From Bryobacterales bacterium (GTDB lineage Bacteria; Acidobacteriota; Terriglobia; Bryobacterales; Bryobacteraceae), in contig JAEUQE010000089.1 of NCBI GenBank assembly GCA_016789785.1, positions 1-31,555 of the forward strand: a stretch of DNA of 31,555 nt, read 5' to 3'. Within the stretch, counting starts at the first letter, position 1. The number at the start of each line of letters is the position of its first letter. Of this stretch, positions 16,261 through 23,954 are shown one piece after another. The notes under the pieces are model-generated. The model saw only the letters and a program-made list of their open reading frames with translations. It did not search any database and was not told where the DNA came from. The position numbers and the translations under genes are program-made.

Positions 16261-16289
16261 AGCGCCGGATGGCTGCAAGATCCGGCGCT
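16261..16289 (+). other. Intra-operon RNA hairpin between iscA and hscB
   Basis: AGCGCCGGAT (16261-16270) and ATCCGGCGCT (16280-16289) are perfectly complementary over ten base pairs, with a nine-base loop GGCTGCAAG. The stem starts 13 bases after the iscA stop. No T-run follows, so it is not a standard terminator. It could be a partial attenuator, an RNase processing site or a 3'-end stabiliser separating the assembly genes from the chaperone genes. Confidence 0.7.
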
Positions 16290-16330
16290 GTGCTTGAAGG
16301 AACCTCACCGTTGTTCTGATCTTTCTGCGT

Positions 16331-16951
16331 ATGGAACACTCTCCCTGCTGGCAGTGCAACAAGAAGTACACTGGCCTCTTCTGCAGCCACTGCAACGCTC
16401 TTCAATGCCCCGTTGCCGACTACTATGCCGTTTTCGGGATTGAGCGGAAGCTGGCTCTTGACACGCAATCACTGCAATCGAAGTTCTACCAGCTCAGCCG
16501 GTTGCTGCATCCGGACCGCTTCACCCGGCGGTCGGAGATGGAGAGAGCTTACTCGCTGGATGCCACGTCCCTGCTCAACGCCGGATACCGTGTGCTTCGG
16601 AATCCGTCCGAGCGTGCGGAATACGTACTGAAGCAGGAGGGTTTCGATATTGGCGAGCAACGATCCAAGGATGTACCGCCCGAGCTTCTGGAAGAAGTGT
16701 TCGAACTGAACATGGCACTGGAAGAACTGAAGATGGGCGATGAGGATGCTCGGGGGCCCATTGAGGAAGCTCGCGGCAAGTTCATGGGTATGCGCGAGTC
16801 GATTGACCGGGAGATGCAAACCCTATTCGCAAAATGGGATGAGACTCAGGATCGCGCCATGCTGCAGCAAATTCGCGGGCTGCTGAACCGCCGGCGATAC
16901 ATACAGAATCTAGTGAACGAAGTGGACAATGTCGCAACTCTTTCAAATTGA
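16331..16951 (+). CDS. hscB: J-domain co-chaperone HscB with N-terminal zinc-finger-like domain
   Basis: A 206-residue co-chaperone that brings IscU to HscA and stimulates its ATPase. Residues 1-27 contain CWQC (C6, C9) and CSHC (C18, C21) followed by NALQ, a tetracysteine zinc-finger-like module absent from E. coli HscB but like that of human HSCB. The J domain follows (about 30-105) with DYYAVFGIERK, and the HPD motif at 60-62 in SRLLHPDRF. The C-terminal three-helix domain that binds IscU runs from about 120 to 200 (LLEEVFELNMALEEL). An in-frame stop at 16295 with no later start codon fixes the ATG at 16331. No good Shine-Dalgarno is visible. It overlaps hscA by 23 bases. Confidence 0.94.
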   Translation: MEHSPCWQCNKKYTGLFCSHCNALQCPVADYYAVFGIERKLALDTQSLQSKFYQLSRLLHPDRFTRRSEMERAYSLDATSLLNAGYRVLRNPSERAEYVLKQEGFDIGEQRSKDVPPELLEEVFELNMALEELKMGDEDARGPIEEARGKFMGMRESIDREMQTLFAKWDETQDRAMLQQIRGLLNRRRYIQNLVNEVDNVATLSN

Positions 16952-18785
16952 CTTCGGCGCGTCGCAGAAGAAGCGCATCGTCGGGATCGACCTCGGCACA
17001 ACGAACAGCCTGGTGGCGTTCATGGATCTGACCGGCCCCAAGGTGATCGCCGGCGCCGAGGGCGACAGACTGATTCCAAGCGTGGTTTCACTGAGCGCCG
17101 CTGGTGAATTCGTGGTGGGTAATCCGGCCCGGCGGCTGCTCATTGATCAGCCGGATCGCACGGTCTACTCGGTGAAGCGGCTGATGGGCCGAGGAGTGGA
17201 AGATGTGCGCGACGAGATCGGGCTGTTCCCGTTCCGCATCGCGCCCGATAGCGGCAACGTGATCAAGCTCGAACTCAGCGGCCGGCAGTTGACACCGCCC
17301 GAGATCTCGGCACAAGTGCTGTTGCAGTTGAAGCGGAATGCCGAGGAGTTTCTCGGAGAGGAAGTCACGCAGGCCGTGATTACGGTACCTGCCTACTTCA
17401 ACGATGCGCAACGTCAGGCGACCAAGGATGCGGGACGCATCGCGGGCTTGGAGGTGTTGCGGCTGGTGAATGAGCCGACCGCCGCGTCGCTCGCCTATGG
17501 TTTGGATAAGCGGCAGAACGGGATAGTGGCGGTTTACGACTTCGGCGGCGGCACCTTCGACATATCGATTCTGCGCCTGCATGACGGCATCTTCGAGGTG
17601 CTGGCCACGAACGGGAATACGCACCTTGGCGGCGACGATATCGACAATCTGCTGCTTCGGATCGCGCTGGAGGATATCACCGCGGAGTGGGGCGAGGATC
17701 TTTCGCGAAACGGCGAGGCAGTGCAGACATTGCGGCGGGCCGTGATCCTTGCGAAAGAGGAGTTGTCATTCGTTCCATTCACCAGTCTTCAGTTTCAGTT
17801 CGCGGGCCGCTCGTACCGGCGCGAGTTGACTCGCGAGCTGTTCGAGAATCTCATTCGCGGCATTGTGGAACAGACACTGCAGCCCTGCCGGCAGTGCATC
17901 GCCGACAGTGGCGTGACCGTGGAGCAAATCGACGAGGTCGTCATGGTGGGCGGCTCCACTCGTATTCCGCTGGTTCGCAAAGCCGTGGAAAGTTTGTTTA
18001 AGGCCAAGCCGCACACGGAACTGAATCCCGATGAAGTGGTGGCGCTCGGCGCTGCGGTCCAGGCGGGAATTCTCTCGGGCGATGTCGACGACAAGCTGCT
18101 TCTCGACGTCACACCGTTGTCGTTGGGGATCGAGACGATGGGCGGAGTTGTGTCGAAGCTGATCCATCGCAATTCGACCATTCCGGCGACGGCCACCGAA
18201 CAGTTCACCACTGCCGTAGATGGACAGCGGAACGTGCTGATTCACGTGCTGCAGGGCGAACGCGAGATGGTGAAGGATTGCCGCTCACTGGCGCGTTTCG
18301 AACTGAAGGAGATTGAGCCGATGCCTGCGGGCGCGGCCCGTATCGAAGTCCGGTTCCTCATTGACGCGAACGGCATCCTCAACGTGTCGGCGAAAGACAA
18401 GCGCACGGGCAAAGAGCAAAGCGTCGAGGTAAAGCCATCCTACGGGTTGACCGAGGATCAGGTGGAAGCGATGATCGTCGAATCCATCGAAAAGGCCGAG
18501 GAAGACTTCAAGGAACGCCAGATTCGTGAGGCGCGCGTGGAGGCCGACAACATCCTCGCCGCCACGGAGAAGGCGCGCGCCAACGACGCATGGTTCGAGT
18601 TGACCGAAGAAGAACGTAAGCAGGTGAGCGACGCGACGAATCAACTCCTGCTGGTCTACCACTCCGAGGATCACAATCTCATCCGGCAGAAGATAGAAGA
18701 GTTGAACGAGGCGACCATCAAGCTTGCGGAAACCATGATGAACACGGCCGTGCGGGCCGCGCTGAAAGGAACGAAGGTCGAATGA
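16929..18785 (+). CDS. hscA: Hsp70-type chaperone HscA
   Basis: A 618-residue specialised Hsp70 that uses ATP, with HscB, to release clusters from IscU by binding its LPPVK motif. The nucleotide-binding domain shows IVGIDLGTTNSLVAF, VYDFGGGTFDISILRL and EVVMVGGSTRIPLVRKAVES. The linker and substrate domain begin with LLLDVTPLSLGIETMGGVV. Length and sequence (617 residues in E. coli, with the N-terminal extension before IVGIDLGT) fit HscA rather than DnaK, and position in the isc operon confirms this. Its start lies inside the end of hscB and its stop overlaps the iscX start, so all three are translationally coupled. Confidence 0.95.
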   Translation: MSQLFQIDFGASQKKRIVGIDLGTTNSLVAFMDLTGPKVIAGAEGDRLIPSVVSLSAAGEFVVGNPARRLLIDQPDRTVYSVKRLMGRGVEDVRDEIGLFPFRIAPDSGNVIKLELSGRQLTPPEISAQVLLQLKRNAEEFLGEEVTQAVITVPAYFNDAQRQATKDAGRIAGLEVLRLVNEPTAASLAYGLDKRQNGIVAVYDFGGGTFDISILRLHDGIFEVLATNGNTHLGGDDIDNLLLRIALEDITAEWGEDLSRNGEAVQTLRRAVILAKEELSFVPFTSLQFQFAGRSYRRELTRELFENLIRGIVEQTLQPCRQCIADSGVTVEQIDEVVMVGGSTRIPLVRKAVESLFKAKPHTELNPDEVVALGAAVQAGILSGDVDDKLLLDVTPLSLGIETMGGVVSKLIHRNSTIPATATEQFTTAVDGQRNVLIHVLQGEREMVKDCRSLARFELKEIEPMPAGAARIEVRFLIDANGILNVSAKDKRTGKEQSVEVKPSYGLTEDQVEAMIVESIEKAEEDFKERQIREARVEADNILAATEKARANDAWFELTEEERKQVSDATNQLLLVYHSEDHNLIRQKIEELNEATIKLAETMMNTAVRAALKGTKVE

Positions 18786-18994
18786 AGGGTCTGCATTGGA
18801 CCGACGCCGAGGATCTCGGCATCGCACTTTACGAGAAGCACCCGGATCAGGATCCGCTAAAGGTGCGGTTCACCGATCTGCATCGTTACGTAACGGAGCT
18901 TGAGGGCTTCGAGGATGATCCGGCGAAGTCGAATGAGCCGAAGCTGGAGGCAATTCAGATGGCGTGGTACGAAGAATGGAAGGACAACCAGTAG
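18782..18994 (+). CDS. iscX: IscX (YfhJ-like) iron-sulphur assembly protein
   Basis: A 70-residue acidic protein with family signatures LHWTDAEDLGIALYEKHPDQDP, VRFTDLHRYV and EAIQMAWYEEW. IscX binds IscS and iron and tunes cluster assembly. The ATG overlaps the hscA stop in ATGA. In E. coli a ferredoxin gene sits between hscA and iscX; here there is no room for one. The operon seems to end here, 46 bases before the glycosyltransferase cluster, with no strong terminator visible. Confidence 0.94.
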   Translation: MKGLHWTDAEDLGIALYEKHPDQDPLKVRFTDLHRYVTELEGFEDDPAKSNEPKLEAIQMAWYEEWKDNQ

Positions 18995-19027
18995 CTCCGC
19001 CCGGTTCCACGTCCGCTGTTGTCCCGT

Positions 19028-19033
19028 TACAAT
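19028..19033 (+). promoter_or_regulatory. Candidate -10 element before the glycosyltransferase cluster
   Basis: TACAAT lies seven bases before the TTG at 19041, with no clear -35 hexamer. If real, the transcript would start almost at the TTG, giving a leaderless or near-leaderless message. A related sequence, TACACTATAGAC, occurs near 19728-19740 before the second glycosyltransferase. Confidence 0.3.
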
Positions 19034-19040
19034 AGACAGT

Positions 19041-19724
19041 TTGTACAAAGGCCTCTCCATCACGGTTGTCACTCCCTGTCTGAACGAAGAGCAAGGCATC
19101 GAGCAGGTTTTGAAGCGGATGCCGCCGTTTGTCGACCAGACAATCGTCGTCGATAACGGATCCACGGATCGCACCGCGGAAATTGCCGAGTCCTACGGCG
19201 CGATGGTGATTCGAGAAGACGTGCGCGGCTACGGGCGCGCCTACAAACGCGGCTTCCAGGCTGCCACCGGCGATCTGATCATCACGCTCGATGGCGACCA
19301 TAGCTACCCGGTAGATGCGATTTCGTATTTGGTGGAAGCGTTCCTGCATCTCGAAGTCGACTTTCTGAACGCCTCGCGATTTCCGGTGCGTGACCGGCAC
19401 GCGATGAGCTTCAAGCACAAGTTCGGCAACTGGGTGTTGTCGCTGGCCATGTCGATCCTGTATTTCCACTGGGTGAGCGACTCGCAATCCGGCATGTGGG
19501 TGTTCCGGCGCTCGATCTTGAAGGACTTCGTGCTTGAGTCGGACAGTATGGCCTTTTCCGAAGAGATCAAGATTGAAGCCCTGAAGCACCCGGACGTACG
19601 CTTCCGCGAGATCTCCATTCAGTACTCCTCACGGCTTGGCGAGATCAAGCTGAATCCGTGGCGCGATGGTTTCTACAACCTGTTCTTCCTCGTGAGAAAG
19701 CGTTTCACTGCGCGCCGGAAGTGA
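19041..19724 (+). CDS. GT2 family glycosyltransferase (dolichol/polyprenyl-phosphate type)
   Basis: A 227-residue GT-A fold transferase. Nucleotide-sugar binding is indicated by SITVVTPCLNEEQGIEQVL and IVVDNGSTDRTAEIA, and metal binding by LIITLDGDHSYP. The RGYGRAYKRGFQAATGDL segment is typical of polyprenyl-phosphate mannosyl/glucosyltransferases. A hydrophobic run (WVLSLAMSILYFHWVSD) may sit on the membrane. No ATG precedes the conserved beginning; the TTG at 19041 is the closest start, and the open frame further upstream is antisense-like sequence overlapping iscX. It heads a cluster of five glycosyltransferases. Confidence 0.87.
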   Translation: MYKGLSITVVTPCLNEEQGIEQVLKRMPPFVDQTIVVDNGSTDRTAEIAESYGAMVIREDVRGYGRAYKRGFQAATGDLIITLDGDHSYPVDAISYLVEAFLHLEVDFLNASRFPVRDRHAMSFKHKFGNWVLSLAMSILYFHWVSDSQSGMWVFRRSILKDFVLESDSMAFSEEIKIEALKHPDVRFREISIQYSSRLGEIKLNPWRDGFYNLFFLVRKRFTARRK

Positions 19725-19831
19725 GCTACACTATAGACGTCCCTCCGTTGTTCTAATTTCTCCCCGCGTCCTTGAGTGCGTTGTCTCCTGAAGCATCGCG
19801 AGTTCGTCGTATTCTAAGTTGGACACGTTCG

Positions 19832-20797
19832 GTGAAAGTCTCCGCAGTCATACCGCACTGGAATCGCCGGGATCTCCTGGTCAGCCTGCTCGAAAACCTG
19901 CGTTTGCAGACACATCCGTTTGCGGAGATTCTGGTGGTGGACAATGGATCCTCGGACGGCTCAGCGGAAGCGGCTCGCGAGCGTGGCGCCCGGGTGATCG
20001 AACTCTCCAGCAACCGCGGCTTCAGTTTCGCCGTCAATCGAGGCATCGAAGCTGCGCTTCACGATTGGGTGGCCGTGCTGAACAACGACGTGCTTCTGCA
20101 TCCGGACTGGCTGGTGAGGCTGGCCGGCAATGTGCAGGACCATTGGTTTGCGGCGGGCAAACTCCTGCGGGCGTCCGACCCGGAACAAGTGGATGGAACC
20201 TTCGATCTGCTATCGCGCGGGGCCATGGCGTGGCGAGCCGGACATGGACGGCAGGACGGGCCGCAGTGGGCGGAGGGCCGGACCATTTCTTTCGTCCCGT
20301 TCACGGCCGCACTGTTTCGCAAGGATCTTTTCGATCGGGTAGGTCTGCTGGATGAGGAGTTCGAGTCGTATCTAGAAGATGTCGACTTCGGCTTGCGATG
20401 CGCTTTGGCGGGCTATCAGGGGATCTATGTGCCGCAAGCGATGGGCCGGCACATTGGAAGCGCTACTCTCGGTGAATGGAACGAACAGACCGTGCGGCGG
20501 CTGGCCAGGAATCAGTTGCTGCTGATCGCAAAACACTATCCGCCGAACTGGATTTGGCATTATGGTTGGCCCGTTTTCGTCGCGCAGAGTTTGTGGGGAG
20601 CGGCGGCGTTCAAGCATGGCGCCGGCATGGCTTTCCTCAGCGGCAAGTGGGAGGCGCTACGGCGGTTCGGCAAGGTTCGGAGGAGTAAGTCCGAGCGGCT
20701 GGATCAGGTGCTGGCATCGAGTGAACTCGAGATCCGGCGGCTGCAGGCCGAGACTGGCTTCGACTTCTACTGGAAGGTCTACTTCTGCCTGACATGA
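19832..20797 (+). CDS. GT2 family glycosyltransferase (rhamnosyltransferase-like)
   Basis: About 321 residues from the GTG at 19832; an in-frame TTG at 19772 would add 20 residues (MSALSPEASRVRRILSWTRS) of unclear value. The GT-A fold is seen in KVSAVIPHWNRRDLLVSLLE, ILVVDNGSSDGSAEAA, the NRGFSFAVNRGIEAA motif, AVLNNDVLLHPDWL (metal site region) and LDEEFESYLEDVDFGLRCALAG (catalytic base region), as in WbbL-like rhamnosyltransferases. The C-terminus carries hydrophobic stretches (YGWPVFVAQSLWGAAAF) that may touch the membrane. Its stop overlaps the next ATG (ATGA). The sugar donor is not known. Confidence 0.88.
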   Translation: MKVSAVIPHWNRRDLLVSLLENLRLQTHPFAEILVVDNGSSDGSAEAARERGARVIELSSNRGFSFAVNRGIEAALHDWVAVLNNDVLLHPDWLVRLAGNVQDHWFAAGKLLRASDPEQVDGTFDLLSRGAMAWRAGHGRQDGPQWAEGRTISFVPFTAALFRKDLFDRVGLLDEEFESYLEDVDFGLRCALAGYQGIYVPQAMGRHIGSATLGEWNEQTVRRLARNQLLLIAKHYPPNWIWHYGWPVFVAQSLWGAAAFKHGAGMAFLSGKWEALRRFGKVRRSKSERLDQVLASSELEIRRLQAETGFDFYWKVYFCLT

Positions 20798-21753
20798 ACC
20801 CAACGAAGAGTCCAGTGTCGGTGGTGATTGTGACCTACCAGTCGCGGGAGGTGATCGCGCAATGTCTGGAGCGCGCGCTCGCCGCGGCGGAAGAAGTGAT
20901 TGTGGTGGACAATCAGTCGCAAGACGGCACGATCGAGGAAGTGCGGCGGTATCCGGAAGTGAAGCTGATCGCCAACGCGAGGAACCTCGGGTTCGCGGGC
21001 GGCGTGAATCAGGGGGCGGCAGCGGCGAGTCAACCCTACGTGCTCCTGCTCAATCCGGACGCGATGCTGGATCGCGGACTGGAGGCATTGGTTCAGGCAG
21101 CTTCGCGGCCCGGCGCAGCGGCGTCGTGCGGCCAGCTTTGCGACCGCGACGGGCGTTTTCAAGCAGGTTTTGGGATCCGGCGTTTGCCGACTCCAGGTGC
21201 GCTCGCGATGGAATGTCTGGGGTTGAACCGGGTACTTGGCTGGACCCCCGTGAACCGGCGGTACCGGCATTTGGATTTCGATGCGTCGCATGCGCAGCAG
21301 GTGGAGCAGCCGGCGGGTGCGTTTCTCCTCTTCCGGAAAGAGGTTCACGCAGAGTTGGGCGGGTTTGACGAGCGGTTCCATCCGCTCTGGTTTGAAGATG
21401 TCGACTTCTGCAAACGATTGAAAGATCGAGGGTTGGCGATTTGGTACGAGCCGGCGGCGAGGGCCTTTCACGCCGGAGCGCATTCAATTGGCAAACTCTC
21501 GTGGGACCGCAGAGTGGAGCATTGGTATGCTAGCCTACTAGGATACTCGGCGAAACACTTCACGCGGCCCGGGGTGGCAATGGTGGCGGCGGCAGTGGCC
21601 GGGGGTGCCGCCATACGGGCGGCAATGGGGATTGTGGCTGTTCGCAATCTTAAGCCGGTAGCAGTTTATGGTAAGGTGATACGTCTGGCTTGTCGTTACC
21701 TCTCTCCCCCGGTTACGACAGCGGCGGAAGCAGTGCTGGAAAAACATTCATAG
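20794..21753 (+). CDS. GT2 family glycosyltransferase (WbbL-like)
   Basis: A 319-residue transferase: SVVIVTYQSREVIAQCLE, VIVVDNQSQDGTIEEV, NARNLGFAGGVNQGAAAA, VLLLNPDAMLDRGLEAL, and the catalytic region GGFDERFHPLWFEDVDFCKRL. These are the hallmarks of WbbL/RfbN-type GT2 enzymes that add rhamnose or similar sugars to lipid-linked glycans. A C-terminal hydrophobic alanine-rich segment (VAMVAAAVAGGAAIRAAMGI) may be a membrane helix. It is translationally coupled to the previous gene through ATGA and followed 15 bases later by another GT2. Confidence 0.9.
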   Translation: MNPTKSPVSVVIVTYQSREVIAQCLERALAAAEEVIVVDNQSQDGTIEEVRRYPEVKLIANARNLGFAGGVNQGAAAASQPYVLLLNPDAMLDRGLEALVQAASRPGAAASCGQLCDRDGRFQAGFGIRRLPTPGALAMECLGLNRVLGWTPVNRRYRHLDFDASHAQQVEQPAGAFLLFRKEVHAELGGFDERFHPLWFEDVDFCKRLKDRGLAIWYEPAARAFHAGAHSIGKLSWDRRVEHWYASLLGYSAKHFTRPGVAMVAAAVAGGAAIRAAMGIVAVRNLKPVAVYGKVIRLACRYLSPPVTTAAEAVLEKHS

Positions 21754-21768
21754 ACCAGGCTCAGATTC

Positions 21769-22818
21769 ATGTCCTCTCACGATTTGGTTTCCGTCACGAT
21801 TGTGACGTACAACAGCGGCCGGTTCATCAAACGGTGTCTCGAATCGGTGCTGGCCCAACGGTATCCAAACAAACAAATCATCGTCATCGACAACGCTTCC
21901 ACCGACGGCACTCTGGACATCCTCGAGCAGTTCGAGGATCGCTGCCACATCGTCTACAACGACGAGAACATGGGCTTCGCGGCGGCGCAAAATCAAGCCA
22001 TCAAGCTGTCCAGTGGCGAGTGGGTTCTGACGCTGAACCCCGACGTTCTGATGCTTCCCAATTTCATTTCAGAAATGGTGGAAGCCGGACAACTCGATCC
22101 GAAGGCAGGAACCATCTGCGGAAAGCTGCTGGCAATCACGGCCAGCTTCGATTTACCCGACAAGCCTCTCGTGGACTCCACAGGCATCTATTTCACCCCG
22201 ATGCTGCGGCATCTGGATCGTGGCAGCCAGGAAGTGGACAATGGCCACTTCACCACGAATGAATATGTCTTCGGCGCGACGGCCGCGGCCGCCCTGTACC
22301 GCCGTGAGATGATCGACGACATCTCGGTGTTCGGCGAATTCTTCGATTCCGACTTCTTCGTGTATCGCGAAGATGCGGACGTGGCATGGCGGGCGCAATT
22401 GATGGGCTGGCGATGCATCTACACGCCCACGGCTCGCGGCTATCATGTCCGCGCGGTATTGCCCGGCAATCGCCGCGCGCTGCCTGCGGTAATCAACATG
22501 CATTCGGTGAAGAACCGGTTCCTGATGCGGGTAAAGAACATCAGTGGCCATCTTTACATGCAGAACTTCTTCTCGATTCTGTGGCGCGACCTGGTTGTGG
22601 TGGCGTGCTGCCTGCTGCGCGAGCACAGTTCGCTGAAGGCGTTCTGGTATCTCGCCACGGCCTGGCCGCGCGTATTGGAGAAGCGCCGCGAGATCATGAA
22701 GCGCAAGCGCGTCAGCGATGAGTACATCGCGAGTTGGTTCTCCTACGATCCGGTATCGATGCCGATCCCCAAAGTTCGCACCCGGGTGACGGCGCGATCA
22801 AAGGCGGCACGGGGTTGA
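21769..22818 (+). CDS. GT2 family glycosyltransferase
   Basis: A 349-residue GT-A transferase with VSVTIVTYNSGRFIKRCLES, IIVIDNASTDGTLDIL, ENMGFAAAQNQAI, VLTLNPDVLMLPNFI and the acceptor/catalytic region FDSDFFVYREDADVAWRAQLM. Compared with its neighbours it has a longer middle part (VDSTGIYFTPMLRHLDRG) and a basic C-terminus. It starts with ATG after a modest CAGG ribosome site. Co-directional with the flanking transferases at 15 and 35 bases, so probably one transcript assembling a surface glycan. Donor and linkage cannot be assigned. Confidence 0.9.
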   Translation: MSSHDLVSVTIVTYNSGRFIKRCLESVLAQRYPNKQIIVIDNASTDGTLDILEQFEDRCHIVYNDENMGFAAAQNQAIKLSSGEWVLTLNPDVLMLPNFISEMVEAGQLDPKAGTICGKLLAITASFDLPDKPLVDSTGIYFTPMLRHLDRGSQEVDNGHFTTNEYVFGATAAAALYRREMIDDISVFGEFFDSDFFVYREDADVAWRAQLMGWRCIYTPTARGYHVRAVLPGNRRALPAVINMHSVKNRFLMRVKNISGHLYMQNFFSILWRDLVVVACCLLREHSSLKAFWYLATAWPRVLEKRREIMKRKRVSDEYIASWFSYDPVSMPIPKVRTRVTARSKAARG

Positions 22819-22853
22819 ACGGACTGCAAGTCAGGCAGCGAGGCTGATGCGGA

Positions 22854-23942
22854 TTGCCGCTTCGAATCTCGATCCTCGGCACACGTGGCATCCCGGCAAG
22901 CTACGGGGGCTTTGAAACATTCGCGGAAGAACTGTCGCGGAGGCTCGTCGCGCGCGGACATGAAGTGACGGTCTACTGCCGCAACCGGCACACCGGAGAA
23001 AAGTATCTCGGCGTGCAATTGCAGTATCTGCCGACCATCCGCCATAAATACACCGACACCATCGTCCACACCGGCATCTCCACATTGCATCTGCTTTTCA
23101 GCGGTGCGGACGTCGCACTCTACTGCAACGCCGCCAACGCCATCTTCACGTGGATGCCACGGCTTTTCGCAACACCCACCCTGCTCAACGTGGACGGACT
23201 CGAGCGCAAGCGCCGCAAGTGGAACATGCTGGCCAAGGGCTGGTATGGCATCTCCGAATGGATGTCGACATGGATGCCATCGAAGGCAGTGAGCGACGCA
23301 CGCACAATCTCCCGCTACTACCGGTCGCGGTACCGGGCCGAGACCGCGTACATTCCCTACGGTGCGCCAACCGGCAAAGTCACCACAACCGCGGTGCTTA
23401 ACAAGCTTGGGCTGAAGCCCGGGGAGTACTTCCTCTACGTCACCCGCTTCGAGCCGGAGAACAATCCGCTGCTGGTTCGCGAGGCGTTCGAAACTCTGGA
23501 CACGGACAAGAAACTCGTTCTGGTGGGCGATGCTCCCTATGCTCACGAGTACATCCGCAAAGTGCGGAACACAACCAATCCGCGAGTGGTGCTGCCGGGC
23601 GCCATCTACGGCGACGGATATCATGAGTTGCAGTCGCACTGCCTTGCCTACGTGCATGCGACCGAGGTAGGCGGCACACATCCCGCCCTCATTGAGGCGA
23701 TGGGCCGGGGTTGCGTGGTGCTGTATCTGCGCACTCCGGAGAACGAAGAAGTGGCGGGCGGCGTCGCGGTGCCGTTCCATCATGGCGACCTTGCCGACCG
23801 TATGCGCGCGGTCCTGGCGATGCCGGAAGAGGATCGGGAGGCCATTTCGGACGCGGCAATGAAGCGCGTTGCGTCTCGATACAACTGGGATGCGGTGACC
23901 GATGCCTACGAGCGGCTTTTTCTGGAACTCATCGAGCAGTAA
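22854..23942 (+). CDS. DUF1972/GT4-type glycosyltransferase (RfaB/rhamnosyltransferase-like)
   Basis: A 362-residue GT-B fold transferase. The DUF1972 N-terminus is clear: ISILGTRGIPASYGGFETFA, then EELSRRLVARGHEVTVYCR, and VDGLERKRRKWN. The C-terminal GT1/GT4 half has YFLYVTRFEPENNPLLVREAF and EVGGTHPALIEAMGRGCVVL, the donor-binding acidic region. An in-frame TGA at 22845 and lack of another start make the TTG at 22854 the initiator; GAGG lies about ten bases upstream. It is the last transferase of the cluster. Relatives add rhamnose or other deoxysugars; the actual sugar is unknown. Confidence 0.9.
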   Translation: MPLRISILGTRGIPASYGGFETFAEELSRRLVARGHEVTVYCRNRHTGEKYLGVQLQYLPTIRHKYTDTIVHTGISTLHLLFSGADVALYCNAANAIFTWMPRLFATPTLLNVDGLERKRRKWNMLAKGWYGISEWMSTWMPSKAVSDARTISRYYRSRYRAETAYIPYGAPTGKVTTTAVLNKLGLKPGEYFLYVTRFEPENNPLLVREAFETLDTDKKLVLVGDAPYAHEYIRKVRNTTNPRVVLPGAIYGDGYHELQSHCLAYVHATEVGGTHPALIEAMGRGCVVLYLRTPENEEVAGGVAVPFHHGDLADRMRAVLAMPEEDREAISDAAMKRVASRYNWDAVTDAYERLFLELIEQ

Positions 23943-23954
23943 GGAGGCAACGGA

